Shown: piece after piece, positions 13,201 to 22,640 of the stretch
Layout: each line of letters opens with the position of its first letter
How positions within the stretch are numbered: the first letter of the stretch is position 1
From: Nemertoderma westbladi
Lineage: Eukaryota > Xenacoelomorpha > Nemertodermatida > Nemertodermatidae
NCBI GenBank assembly: GCA_032718475.1
Contig: JAUCBJ010001964.1
Location: 1-44,915, forward strand
Length of the DNA: 44,915 bases
Direction: 5' to 3'
Made by a program: the position numbers and the translations under genes
The notes under the pieces: generated by a model
Seen by the model: only the letters and a program-made list of their open reading frames with translations
Databases searched by the model: none
What the model was told of the DNA's origin: nothing

Positions 13201-15631
13201 TTAACGCCATTAACTTGGGAGGTCCTTCCAAGCACTTGATGAGGAACCTAAGTTTCTCTCCGTTAGATAGCACAGAGTTCTGTATGCTGTCTTTGTAATA
13301 TTCGTTGAAAGGTAACCACTTCATCTCATCTCCATTGAATTTGACGATCTCTCCCACTTTGACTGCTTGGCAGGCTTCTGTTCTAGCCATCTGATCTTGG
13401 GCCATCGTGTTATTTAATATCGAATTATCGGTATATGAATTTCTCGGATCATTAGCAGGTCTATAGGGAATATCATTAACAACAGGTGTATAATCACCCT
13501 TAATAGGGTTTGCTATAGGAGTTTCTACTTCACTAGCAGTATAGATGCGTGTAGGCTCCACACCTTGCGCATGTAATACTTCAGACCTAACAGGTTGACA
13601 CAATGTTACAGGGGGTATTGGTATGCCCTTTTGGATATTGACTAATTTGTCGCGTTCTAGTGCGATACTTTGCTGCACTTCTTGCAACTCTGCTCTACCT
13701 TCCCTTACTGTTCCCTTAAGTTGGTGGACAGTCTCCTGCATCTGTCCGAGCAGGAGATTCATCCCCCGCCGTCCCTCCTCTACCCACTCGACCGCCGAAG
13801 CGGGAGTCGCCAACATTGTAGCGGGCTGACGTGGGACGACGGGAGACAAATCTTTGATTTCTCTCTCAGCTATCAGGACAGGGATATTCTCATGGACTGT
13901 TCTACCGGGTACAGGCAGTGTAGTACTATGTAAAGGGAATTTAGAGTTAAGCTCTGGAAGTACAGGGGTCTCTACCACAGAAGTGACTTTGGGAACGACA
14001 GGCCTAATTATTTCAGGCTCATCAACTATTGTAGGGAGTCTTTTGACCTGAATAGTTTGGTCTGTGGGTTCCGTACTACCTAAGTCTGTGCTAGCTAGCT
14101 GTCTTCTAACAGCTGGGGGCAAATCAGGCAATTTGTGACGGTGAGATGTTTTTCTACGCCTGCTTAGACGAGATCTATTTCCTCCGCCTTCAGGATCGGT
14201 GGTTTCGCTTTCCTCCGATGATGTGTATCCCTGGCGTTTGGGAGTAGATCGTCTCATCATCTGCATTTGACTAGCAGTTAACTGTTTATTTATGTTGTCT
14301 TGCGTCTCTTGCAGATTTTCCAACTCCAGTTGGGTAGTCTGCTCAGACGCTCTCCGTTCTGCTTCTGCCACTGCCTTTGCCGCCTTTCTTTCCGCTTCTG
14401 CTTCTGCCGCCGCTGCCTTTCTTTCTACTTCTGCTTCTGCCATGGCCGCCGCCTTTTGTTCCTCTATCCGTCTTTTCTTTACTTGTTCTTCTTGGACTCT
14501 AGCGAGGCGAAGTTTTTCATCAAATTTAGCTTGGTTTGCAGCTAACATTTCAGCATCAATTGAGTCCAACACACGCTGGGTTCCTTCACTATTAGGGGAA
14601 AGTCCAGACAGCTGTCTCCTCAACTCTTCGTCTCCTAGGAATCGCTGATAGTCGGACAGATAAATGTCGATGGCGTCTCTTGTTCGTGGTCTCTCTGCGG
14701 TCTCTTCGCCTTCCACTTGAGGAAGGGTGGCATCGGTTGGTTCTTCATAGGTTAGTCTCTCAGACAGCTGGGATTTCCACTGGTCCGTTTCTTGTACTTT
14801 GAGGCCTACCCGCTGGAACCAAGTTTTGACAGCAACCTGCAGCGACGTGTCCTGTCTTCTTTTGGAAGTTTCCTCAAAGGCTGATAGGATTAGTCGAATG
14901 CGTAGGGTTCTTTCGCGTACTTGATATAGCAGTTCTTCCTGCTCTTGAGGTCCTTGGGGTTGTCGAAACAGTTGTTCTTCTAATCGCTCTAAGGAGCCGA
15001 AGAACCCCTGCACATATCCTGCTGCCGACCTCTTCCAAACAGCTGGATCTATTGTATCTTTAACCACTCCCATCCTGTGTATATCTTCCCAAGTAGCCTC
15101 GGACAGATCTAACGGGAGTCCGGGTCCGGGAAAGTTCCATTGTGACTCGACAATAGACATCAATTCTTCCCTGGCGTATCCCGCATAATTATCTTGGGTC
15201 GCTCGCTTATTTCTCGCCCAGTCGGCTTGATGTTCCTCCACCGCAATCAAGATAATAGTTAGCACTGCGGCAGGAAGGGTGAGAAGGGGGTCCGAGTAGG
15301 CTTTAGCCGCCATCTGCAATCCGCTTTCGGGGGTCAGCTCGACAGTATCCGAACTACTGGAGCTATCGGATCGCTGGGAACAAGTTTCTTGAATAGGCTG
15401 TTGCTGCTGTGGGACAGCTGCTTCCTGGTTCCGTTTGACTTGGGCCCGAGTGCCGATGATAGACCTACGGTGTTGGATTAGCTTAGGGTCTGATACCACT
15501 ACTGGAGGGATGACTTTTCTTCCAGTAGGAGGTGAGCTGAACTCCTTTCTTAATCGCTCCACACTCCTATCTGTATCACAGATGGTTGTATCGATTAGAC
15601 TGTCTGACAGGTTTTTCTGAGTGTCAGACAT
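10235..15631 (-). CDS. gag-pol: BEL/Pao Gag-protease polyprotein, RT deleted, integrase N-terminus (left copy)
   Basis: 1798 residues starting at the ATG at 15631. Order: N-terminal region absent from the right copy (about residues 106-310); Ala/Glu-rich coiled coil (about 385-465); basic/serine-rich segment; Gag domain of DUF1759 type starting near 762 (KFNGDEMKWLPFNEYY); three CCHC-type knuckles (CALCDGPH near 1041, CYNCLRSGHQRRTC near 1074, CAKCGAKHH near 1093); retropepsin-like protease with LLDSGSTGTFID near 1217 and ILIGQN later; the RNase H tail WRHCLGTINPADIASRG near 1411; integrase zinc finger (HSKLYH near 1680, CIPC near 1718); first catalytic Asp in GVDLFGP near 1753. Between VKEWEVESS and the RNase H tail the reverse transcriptase and RNase H core are absent, with no stop created. 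The ORF ends at a frameshift inside the integrase. The protease could still process Gag, but the element cannot copy itself. Confidence 0.93.
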   Translation of the reverse strand: MSDTQKNLSDSLIDTTICDTDRSVERLRKEFSSPPTGRKVIPPVVVSDPKLIQHRRSIIGTRAQVKRNQEAAVPQQQQPIQETCSQRSDSSSSSDTVELTPESGLQMAAKAYSDPLLTLPAAVLTIILIAVEEHQADWARNKRATQDNYAGYAREELMSIVESQWNFPGPGLPLDLSEATWEDIHRMGVVKDTIDPAVWKRSAAGYVQGFFGSLERLEEQLFRQPQGPQEQEELLYQVRERTLRIRLILSAFEETSKRRQDTSLQVAVKTWFQRVGLKVQETDQWKSQLSERLTYEEPTDATLPQVEGEETAERPRTRDAIDIYLSDYQRFLGDEELRRQLSGLSPNSEGTQRVLDSIDAEMLAANQAKFDEKLRLARVQEEQVKKRRIEEQKAAAMAEAEVERKAAAAEAEAERKAAKAVAEAERRASEQTTQLELENLQETQDNINKQLTASQMQMMRRSTPKRQGYTSSEESETTDPEGGGNRSRLSRRRKTSHRHKLPDLPPAVRRQLASTDLGSTEPTDQTIQVKRLPTIVDEPEIIRPVVPKVTSVVETPVLPELNSKFPLHSTTLPVPGRTVHENIPVLIAEREIKDLSPVVPRQPATMLATPASAVEWVEEGRRGMNLLLGQMQETVHQLKGTVREGRAELQEVQQSIALERDKLVNIQKGIPIPPVTLCQPVRSEVLHAQGVEPTRIYTASEVETPIANPIKGDYTPVVNDIPYRPANDPRNSYTDNSILNNTMAQDQMARTEACQAVKVGEIVKFNGDEMKWLPFNEYYKDSIQNSVLSNGEKLRFLIKCLEGPPKLMALKFIGHPEGLRQVWDTLNIRYGNKDNIAKYLYAKLVAPRHFLSSGIIEFSDEIQEICRQLDWLGKSHEYQSSMVIGAVVSTLPKGGVCTRWDKQVLYMNEQQRRSPTMADLMSFLDGEVKLQLIKQSREKTSENKVSEKPASRRRVTPVCYTDDGESQASQEEDSGKDTAKSYYDNKTYKDVSKYKSRTSDRREQVTTTPPTSPKRIHGRKPEERTRVHNVTQGKVSNIKPKCALCDGPHRLSVCAEFLKKSLVDRRTVLWNKRLCYNCLRSGHQRRTCYSDIKCAKCGAKHHILLHSEFERDKLGQVSEPELHVQFSDVNDTDQESEMEGFYTDEFSDANESCYLINTAVYRALTYEKDTNNEFPPTTFAKQPSWKAPTSNVGIREFPVVQVRVHGLNKSYIVNALLDSGSTGTFIDQELAEDIFAGQPKFRTKLNMSGIMQVWKSTLTADYYVGVLSTPQDKLGAQGIRSVKMVAIKNFATTQADLYNWDKDESIQHLKIPRFQTDYPGVQILIGQNAHEALETLEKRPAQPQPLQTYAVRTRVGWYFTGPSRRTLKERLPQQQVYQVKEWEVESSDVDDPTEGTPYSSDNDDINSNVDQWRHCLGTINPADIASRGATPQELIDNPGWLGGPDFLSKEEDEWPPHLTTAEIRQAKGAETVKPKTRASKSKLFKPTIDLSVLHTSGNDASDPQSLNTNKSVMEIRDRDWKSGIPDVSQGISPMLQRAMHHYSSWNRLCKAVTYLRRCFHHHYSRTKTTSDNAPLTSAQVHVINNLPKYKTSDRFLNEKISHQEHEETNKQILRLLQCYEDSEKYFLLLRNPQMRLRDRFSSTMIDGLIRVGGRLTNAPLSFDTKFPILIRNLEVQIKMIVDVHSKLYHAGRERVLSEIRTRYYFDKPRRALNQVLRNCIPCRKAFSRPLTQREAELPRERVSFYEPPFTNTGVDLFGPIEVYRARTIVKRWCVIFVCMTCRAIHLDMVNDLSTNSFI

Positions 15632-16939
15632 GTTTAGCTATACAGTTGAATGCTTACTGCTATAGTTACAGTTAAAGCAAGTCTAGTAATTCAGTATGAC
15701 CGTTGGCCTAGTACCGGTAATTTATTGCAGTATATGAGAATACCGGTATACACTTATAGTATATATAAGTATTGTAAACTAGGTTTGTCACAGAGTACCG
15801 GAATATAAATTTAGCACAAATATATATAAATATATAATAGGCCTATCGTGAATACCGGTATACAGCTTACACTTATAGTATATATAAGTATAATTATGAA
15901 CTAGAATTAATCACAGAATACCGGTATGATTTTAGCTCAAATTTATAGAAATAAATATAATAAGCCTATGGTAAATACCGGTATGTCAATTATTTTAAAA
16001 TAATTGAATTTCTGAATATTTTAGGGTTACTTGGTTACTTTAACTTACTTTGTTACCGTTATTTAAGCAGTAGTCCAACTGATTTTGAGACCTAGTTGTT
16101 GTATGGCAGGCCTACTATTTATAAATCGTTTGAGTTGATTTATAATATTTATACCCGTTTAAAAAGGGGTTTTGTCAATATTTGAAATAAATGTTATTAT
16201 TTCTGGGGAAGTCACTACACAGAAGCTGTGCGCTCTCAGTGAAGTGCTATTTATTGGACACTAAAACAGATTATTCTAATTTACCTAAGTTACTTAATAC
16301 TACAAATTACTTACGATACGGGTGAGATTAATTCTCTACTAAACACAACAAAAATATATTACGTACGAAATTTTAGGGTAATTTTACAGGGAAACTACAA
16401 ACCAGTCTAACAAAGGGTTAGAATTCTGGTTATTACAACGGACAGGGTACTACGGTATTTGAAAATAATAAGTAGTAGTAAATATATTGCACTGTCCAGA
16501 TAGGAAAATACCACCGCCTGACGACCTATAGCCGTATCGCTATAGGTACTACGTTATGTATCACGGAGTGTTCCTACCTAGAAGTTAATTACCGCGGACT
16601 ACCAGATCCAGCGTGCCTATTAACCACTTTATAACACAAATATACTGCCTACACACTAATTACTTTCGGAAAGCACTGTACACTAAACCCTAAATTAGGT
16701 ACAAGTACTGGTACAACAAATAATCAGTAGTTAAATATACTTGAACAGTTAAAAGAACCACGGCATCTGCTGGAGTGACTGAAGCACAAAGTCACCAGTC
16801 TTTTCCTACGCCAAGCAGCCCGTGTAGTACCGGGGTTAATTTAACTATAACGGTATGTATAACAAGCACAATTACTGTAGGAATAAACTTGGGGACATGA
16901 ATGTTGCGAATAATCGCATAAACTCTGAATAATAAATAT

Positions 16940-17540
16940 TACGCTACCCGTACAGAATACTCAAACAAATACAAACCAAAACGCTGGCAGACTACCACCA
17001 AGCCTAAATAAACTACCGTACGTGTAGATTCTGAAATGGTTAGTTAGTATGCGTTCTAACACGGTAGTATGACTTATTCTTTAAGAGGGGATTGACCTTA
17101 AAGCTATGGCTGCCCCAACTTACTAACGGCACTTTATCAGACAAACTCTACACACGCAGCAATCTCTTCAGACCTAATAATAGCTAGACAACAATCCAGC
17201 CTACAAAATATCTGAGTAATAACTATTACGGTACCTGAACAGACCACACAAACAAACACAGGCCAAAACGCTGGCAGAATACTGTCAAGCCTAAATAAAC
17301 TACAGTATGTGCAGATTCCAAAATGGTTAGTTAGTATGCGTTCTAACACGGTAGTACGACTTATTCTTTAAGAGGGGATTGACCTTACAGCTATGGCTGC
17401 CCCAACTTACTAACGGCACTCTATCGGACAAACTCTACACACGCAGTAATCTCTCCAAACCCAACAACAATCCGACAACAGTCCGGCCTACAATTATCTG
17501 AACAATCTGAGCAGACTTACACGTCTTCAGCTCAATATTA
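16940..17540 (-). repeat. 287-bp imperfect tandem duplication in BEL leader
   Basis: TTAGTATGCGTTCTAACACGG occurs at 17044 and again at 17331, a spacing of 287 bases, with similar sequence on both sides. The same duplication, at the same spacing, is in the right copy (27172-27770), so it predates the split of the two copies. Confidence 0.82.
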
Positions 17541-17675
17541 ACTTACTAGGAAATAAAACTGACAGAAATAAGTAAACTATACAAAAGAATGAGGGGTGAT
17601 CAATCCCTATTCCCCTGGCAGCCTACAATATACAATAGATCACAATCGAAATAATACTAATGTACTTATACTGGA

Positions 17676-17822
17676 AGTACCGGTTAGGACAGTTGGGCCT
17701 ACAGACCTACAGAAGTACCGGTTCTGGCAGTTGGGCCTACTGACCTACAGAAGAACCGGTTCTGGCAGTTGGGCCTACTGACCTACAGATGTACCGGTTC
17801 AGGTTTACCGGTTGACCGGTAC
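17676..17822 (-). repeat. 38-bp minisatellite in BEL leader
   Basis: Three full units and a partial one, each with ACCGGTT followed by a CAGTTGGGCCTAC segment. Counterpart of 26888-27017 in the right copy. Confidence 0.85.
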
Positions 17823-17865
17823 TTTCAACTTTATTGTTTACTGCAATAAAGTCAATAACTGTTAT

Positions 17866-19094
17866 TGTACGCGCTTTTGAAGACCTTTAGCAGTTTAACC
17901 TGCCAAAATTTATATGTCTTTTGGTTTATAAATATACTTTAGAAGTTGACAAATATTTAATACCAATAAACACAACATTAGCAGAAGCCAGCCTAGTGCG
18001 CGTCCATTCACCCGCTGGATATTCCCGGGAGACTGGATTCTGAGGGCTTAGATTATTATTGCAGTGTAAACTTACTGTATTATTCGATTGATCGTTAATA
18101 AATAATTTCTGACTAATATTATTCACTTTCGGGAAATATTAACAGTTCCTTTAGGACGTGGCGCTCTATCTAAGTAAACAGAGATATGACTTATACTAAT
18201 CACAACGGTAAGTCGGTAAGGCTTATGATTCACGTATGAGGCGCATTCTTTAGGAAATGCTTAGTTATCAGTCACAATCATGCACACTACCGGTAACACA
18301 CAATACTGCTCACTAATTTGCCGACCGTCAATGAATTTTATCATATATAGAGAGAACAGCAACGGACCAATGTAGTGCTTATCAAATAGCATTAAATTCA
18401 CTACATACACAATAATATAAGTCGCAATCGCTATATATAACCCGTCTCTCTAACCTGTAGTGTATCAAGAAAATTGGGAAATTTGGGTTCTTTATAAATG
18501 TTCTCCAAATAATATTCAACCAAAACACAACAGTAAATAGCATTAAGACGGTAGGTTAAGATATGATATGACAAGAACTGATATGTGAGTTGGACTGTGA
18601 GTTGATAACAGTTATACGCTCTATAATCTTAAGCCTACTAATGTTTCTTCTAAAGTATGAAACGAATTGACTCTAGAGCCGGTGTTCCTGACCTAGATAG
18701 CAACAACACAACAGTATCAAGAAAAAACTGCTACTACTGTCCCTAACACCGTTGCAGGTATCTTTTTACACAGAGAGGAATAGCTCTCATTGGCAGAACA
18801 CCAGATTCCACAAGTTCCACGAATATCTAAATGCCGAACTATCAGGAATTTTGCAACCCTTGGCCAACACACAAAATGAGTCACTCCGCTCGGTTGTCCT
18901 GGTTGCATACTCTGCTGCTATAGCTCTGGTTGGCCGATAGAACATAGCAAAAAGCCCCTCGTACAGCAAATCAGCCAATCAGCCGGTCGCTTTGCATCAT
19001 TCGAGTTAGAGAGCTTTTTAGAGTATTCCAGCGCCTGGGGGGAAACTGGATTGCAAAGCAAAAGGGCCAGTTATATCCCACAGAAGCTTTTACA
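17866..19094 (-). repeat. BEL 5' LTR, left copy (1229 bp)
   Basis: Reverse complement of the right-copy LTR, starting TGTAAAAGC (19094 side) and ending GCGCGTACA (17866 side). It carries the same TATATATA box region (about 18432-18440). Where the right LTRs have AATAAA, this copy reads AATAATC, so that polyadenylation signal is changed. It is clearly more diverged from the right LTRs than they are from each other. Confidence 0.92.
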
Positions 19095-20012
19095 CAGACA
19101 ATAAAAAAGCAAGCACACCTCTTTACTACAATTTATGATATGGGGGTTTTCCTAGTCGCTGCTTCCATTTCTGATGTCAATTTTAATATTTGACTGACCC
19201 TAGAATGTCTGTTTGTCTGTTTTTAAGTCTGTCTGTCTGTCAGACAAAATATAAGAAGGCATGTCACCTGAATAAAATTTCAGATATGGGGTTTTCCTAG
19301 TCGCTGATTTAATTTCGAATACATGTTTTAATATTTGATGACATCTGGACTGTCTGTATGTCTATCTGTCTGTCTGTTTGTCTGTCTTTTCTGACTTACT
19401 GTCGGTCTCACAGATAAAGTATAAGTATACACATCACTTTACTATAATTTCTGATATGGGGGTTTTCCTAGTTGCGGATTTCATTTCCCATGTCATTTTT
19501 AATAATTACATGAACCTAGACTGTCTGTTTAAGTATGTCTGTATGTCTTTCTTGACAGACAGATCGACTGACAGATAAATATACATTATACAGGCATAAT
19601 AGACTCCTCCAAACAGGAAAGATAACACCAGAAATGAAATCACCGACCTTAAAAACCCCCGCAGTGAAAATTTTAGTTACGTAGTGTGATTCGTTATGTT
19701 TTTGACAGACATACCGACAGACGAACAAACAGACAGACAAACTAGATTACGTCAAATTTGAAAACTGACCCCGGAAATGAAATCCGCGACCACGTAAACC
19801 CATGTAGCAATTATTTTAGTTAGGTGGTGTATATTTTTATATCCATAATTTGTTGACAAACAGAAAAACAGACCAATAGACAGACAAACAGAAAAACAGA
19901 CAACTTAAGCTTATGATGTGATGTTAGGATTCCGATTTCTGAAATCTACGTTAAATTCTGATTTAGAATTAATAAAAAAAAAATTTCGAATATTTTCAAT
20001 TTTGGAAAAGTT
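19095..20012. repeat. Right flank of TTAA element: ~150-bp repeats arranged in opposing orientation
   Basis: Units containing TTTTCCTAGTCGCTGATTTC, a TTTTAATATTTGA block and runs of CTGT lie in plus orientation at about 19139, 19281 and 19452. The same motif in minus orientation (GAAATGAAATCACCGACC at about 19632, GGAAATGAAATCCGCGACC at about 19774) comes with CAGA runs at about 19690-19740 and 19852-19905. The array therefore turns around near 19590, forming a broad inverted repeat. Short ORFs here are CTGT-repeat translations and not genes. Confidence 0.75.
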
Positions 20013-20030
20013 CTGGGGTACCATCTCCCC

Positions 20031-20034
20031 TTAA
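20031..20034. repeat. TTAA target-site duplication, right copy
   Basis: Pairs with 7944-7947 around the 18-bp terminal inverted repeats. Confidence 0.88.
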
Positions 20035-20266
20035 GAAACATGGTTGTCATAATGCTGCTGTGTTTAAATTGAAATTCATTAGCATCATTCACTCGGTTAA
20101 TGATACGAGAGAGGATTGTATTCAATTTATCGTGGATAAGTTTATTTTTATTCTGGAAGTGGTATATCTTTAGAGACAATTCTCGGAAGCCTGCGGACAT
20201 TTGTGCCGCGAGTTCGGGAGAATCCGTCGTTTTTTTTACAGCCCCAGTAGTGGTAGGTGGGCCCAT
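20035..20266 (-). pseudogene. Non-LTR retrotransposon ORF1, N-terminal half
   Basis: Minus-strand reading from the ATG at 20266 (MGPPTTTGAVKK) through a charged helical stretch (FRELSLKIYHFQNKNKLIHD and on) to the TTAA insertion point. It fits the N-terminal coiled-coil half of an L1-type ORF1, and its continuation is at 7943-7348. The frame runs on into the inserted element to 19946, but that extension is not retroelement coding. Confidence 0.75.
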
Positions 20267-20424
20267 AATTTGTAATTTTATAAGATTCCGGGAGTAATGC
20301 GAATTGTTATTTAATTAAGTTCGTTTATAGTCTCAGGGTCGTAAAGTCTGAAGGAAGGCATGTCACTAGGCCTAGCTGCTACATTCTTACTGCAAGTATG
20401 TAAAATCCGTATTTTAAAATAAAA

Positions 20425-20843
20425 TCCGTAAAATCCGGAGTTAATCATGCTGTTTCTCCACTTTTTGTAATCCAGTTGTGCTTTGGATCCATTAGGGTAT
20501 TGAAGGTCCATAGCTTGCCCTTATACTCTTTTCGAATGTGGTGTTTGTTGGTATCAATTCACATTTTCCATTAGGTCTAAGAGTAAGTACCCATTTCTGT
20601 TCGAACTGGTGTTATAGGTGTAACCTATACCTGTAACCTGGTGTAACCTGGGCCAATTTCTGCATTGAGGCCACCATCAATGGCTTTGATGTTATGTTTC
20701 GGAATGTCCTTTATATGTCCAGTCAGATCTTCATAAAACTTGACTGCTTGTTCTGGCTCTGAGGCATTGGTTGGACTGTAGCAATATATTACTATTGTCT
20801 TTGGATTCCCATCAAATGTTGAAATCATAACCCTGGATTTTAT
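20425..20843 (-). pseudogene. APE-type retroelement endonuclease, C-terminal part
   Basis: Minus-strand reading contains RVMISTFDGNPKTIVIYCYS, the YSPTNASE segment, FYEDLTGHIKDIPKHN, a GGLNAEIGP version of the GDFNA active-site motif, then (after frame changes) SSNRNGYLLLDL and PNGSKAQLDYKKWRN. This is the order seen in exonuclease-endonuclease-phosphatase domains of RTE-like and related non-LTR elements, which nick target DNA to prime reverse transcription. The Asp of the GDFNA motif is read as Gly here (GGLNAEIG), and several stops and frame changes are present, so it is dead. The N-terminal part is at 21913-22393, beyond an LTR-like insertion. No reverse transcriptase follows. Confidence 0.82.
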
Positions 20844-20848
20844 AGATT
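20844..20848. repeat. 5-bp TSD (AGATT) of LTR-like insert, left copy
   Basis: AGATT directly before TGTTAGTGC; repeated at 21908-21912 directly after TTAACA. Confidence 0.8.
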
Positions 20849-21907
20849 TGTTAGTGCATTTGACAAAAAAGACGTTTTTAACCCCTATCTTGTATATTTT
20901 CACACTCTCTGATTGTTTTTGTAGAGTATGTAAGAATGCGAGTAAGAAGCCCAGTTTGACACACTTAAACAGTAATGGTGCTAGTGTACCTTCAGAAGAA
21001 GGCCGCTCAAGTGAATCACTTTTATTCCCACTTCCCCACAACTGTATCGATTTGCTCAATGCTTCGCTCAAACTATAACAGTAATTGATCATCTATAATA
21101 TTTCACTAATATACAGAGGATGTGGCGGCACAATACAATTAGTAAATGTCTGACTAATTATTTACGTAAGGGCTCAAGTCTGGCGATTGTGTTTCCCTTT
21201 AGGGGAAACGTATTGCAACTATTTTGTATCTGTTTATATTATTATCACTACGGTATTCAATTTATGACAAACTTGCATTACAGGTCAGAAATATCGCCAT
21301 AGAGTAATTATTTATTGGGTTAGAGCGAGGTAATAAGACAACGCATATAGATCTGACAGGATTGTCCAGATTATCAATAATGTGTGGCTATAGAGAAATA
21401 CCTGGGTTTGGTATCTAGAAAATGTCTTTACACTTGATGCAACGACGATATTATATTAATCAAGTAACACAGAAGCAAATAAATTGAATTTACCAGTAGA
21501 ATATCAAATATTATAACAAATAATTATAATAATATCATTGATAAAGAACAAAATACAAACAAATGACGAAGTAATAATTCCAGTCAATTAAAGTTGACCA
21601 GGGTTTTTACTCCTTATATGTATAAATGTGACTCTACAAACAATTAACAAGTAAGAGAGTAATAGAGTGAGGTTTTGCATTGAATCTGTAGCTTTATACC
21701 CCTAAAACAATGTGCAATAACACCACCTACAGTAGACTTACAAATTCGGTATTCAAGTCAAGTTGACTATAACGACGCTAGGTGGCGTCAGGGCACAGTC
21801 AACACTCATCAGGCCACAATGAACCTTATCAATAAAAATGGAACTTTAAACTGAAATCGAGCAAAATTAAATAAACTAAAACCGCAAAGAACACTTTTGC
21901 GTTAACA
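20849..21907. mobile_element. Solo-LTR-like insertion (1059 bp, TGTTA...TAACA)
   Basis: The endonuclease reading frame is broken exactly between two copies of AGATT. The inserted segment begins TGTTA and ends TAACA, the TG...CA ends with short inverted termini typical of LTRs. Its 1059-bp length, lack of coding capacity and 5-bp TSD fit a solo LTR. Orientation cannot be set with confidence. It is not similar to the 1251-bp BEL LTRs by eye, so it would come from another LTR family. A non-autonomous DNA element is the alternative. Confidence 0.72.
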
Positions 21908-21912
21908 AGATT
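21908..21912. repeat. 5-bp TSD (AGATT) of LTR-like insert, right copy
   Basis: Pairs with 20844-20848. Confidence 0.8.
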
Positions 21913-22393
21913 TGATGTTGTTTAGGGTCTGAAGTGCAAATGGGCTTAGCAGAATTCCTACTCCACCAATTTATGCATTGGCTGCATTTCTTTCTGTTGA
22001 GCTTGTTTCTAACCATCCATTTCCAATGTCATTGTACTTCATGGCAGTGTCTTCATGACAAATCCGATGTTCTTGGATACAGATAATGTCGATGTTATAT
22101 TCCATTGCCAGAGCTACCATGTCACCTTGTTTGCGATGTGCTTTCAGTGTGCGTGTGTTCATTGTGGTGGCAATCTTTAGTGTCTTTATACATTTCAACA
22201 GGTTGGTTCTTCTTCCTTCTCTGTCTTCTGTTCCAGTAGCCGATTTTTCGACCCCAGCCTGGTGTACCACTGGGGGATGCGGTCCTTGTTGACCCGGGCG
22301 ACCACCGAGCCAGTACTTCTCCTGGAGGGTTCTCATATTCATATTATTAAAATGAGGGAGTAAACTGGTTTTGGTCGCAACTGCTACAAGCAT
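21913..22393 (-). pseudogene. APE-type retroelement endonuclease, N-terminal part
   Basis: Minus-strand reading from 22393. From about 22195 it contains IATTMNTRTLKAHRKQGDM, the YNIDIICIQEHRICHED segment (the conserved NIDIIxIQE active-site region with its catalytic Glu), GNGWLETSS, then a TAA near 21966 followed by IGGVGILLSP. This is the start of an exonuclease-endonuclease-phosphatase domain of a non-LTR retrotransposon. Its C-terminal continuation lies at 20843-20425 behind the LTR-like insert. The roughly 65 residues upstream (VHQAGVEKSATGTEDREG and on) are plausibly linker or leader. The in-frame stop and the insert show it is inactive. Confidence 0.82.
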
Positions 22394-22640
22394 CTTCGCA
22401 GTAGGCCGCCATTGGTTGATTACATTCCGCCGATCTTGTCTGCATGGCTAGCCGTTGGTTGATTACCTTCCGCCTGTCCATGACCTACATCCCTGCTGAA
22501 GACTATAGGAGTCCTTTTATTACAGCCTGAACCAAGTGTGCCTCCTGGGTTAGCTTTCCTAACACTGGTAGAGGAGCATTCAGTATAGACAGAGGGGCAT
22601 TGCAGATGTATGCTCAAGCCTTTGCTTCAATGGTGCCCTA
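22394..22640 (-). other. Probable 5' region of the endonuclease retroelement
   Basis: Contains a 65-residue open stretch (22617-22420) in the same orientation, and a GCCRTTGGTTGATTAC motif repeated 38 bases apart (about 22409 and 22447). No domain is recognisable. Its position upstream of the endonuclease suggests leader or a degraded upstream ORF. Confidence 0.4.

Larger units (their letters stand above)
15632..17865 (-). other. BEL left copy, 5' leader with internal repeats
   Basis: 2.2 kb between the 5' LTR and the gag ATG, with no ORF of note. It contains many ACCGGT palindromes (for example 15700-15990), an imperfect 287-bp duplication (about 16940-17540) and a 38-bp minisatellite (17676-17822). 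All have counterparts in the right copy. Confidence 0.8.
8507..19094 (-). mobile_element. BEL/Pao LTR retrotransposon, 3'-truncated copy (left)
   Basis: Minus-strand BEL/Pao element matching the plus-strand copy at 25569-34190 in reverse. Sense order: 5' LTR (19094 to 17866), leader with minisatellites, long gag-PR ORF (15631 to 10235), integrase C-terminal ORF (10193 to 9372), 3' non-coding. Homology ends at about 8507, before the sequence that in the right copy holds ORF-X and the 3' LTR, and no second LTR is present. The flank beyond the 5' LTR (19095-19099, CAGAC) therefore has no partner. Reverse transcriptase and most of RNase H are missing, but the integrase is kept, unlike in the right copy. 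The truncation joins BEL sequence directly to the carrier repeat, which suggests a deletion after insertion. Confidence 0.92.
7948..20030. mobile_element. TTAA-flanked DNA transposon, non-autonomous (piggyBac/Kolobok-like)
   Basis: The ends form a perfect 18-bp inverted repeat, GGGGAGATGGTACCCCAG, at 7948-7965 and 20013-20030. TTAA lies outside on both sides and the element interrupts a non-LTR ORF1 in frame. TTAA duplication is known for piggyBac and Kolobok. The GGGG start differs from the usual piggyBac CCCT start, so the superfamily is left open. No transposase is visible. Without the BEL element inside, it would be about 1.5 kb. Its right part (19139-19905) is made of units of about 150 bp. 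The left flank stops in the same unit type (8449-8506), so the BEL element sits within this repeat array. Confidence 0.85.

Noticed and set aside
14292-14648. Ser/Ala-rich antisense ORF opposite the Gag coiled coil (also 29580-29924 on the other strand)
   Set aside because: Shadow of the low-complexity Ala/Glu codons in gag. Present in both copies only because the sense protein is conserved.
19378-19740. Short ORFs with repeated VCLFV/SVCL residues
   Set aside because: Translations of CTGT/CAGA-type repeats in the TTAA element.
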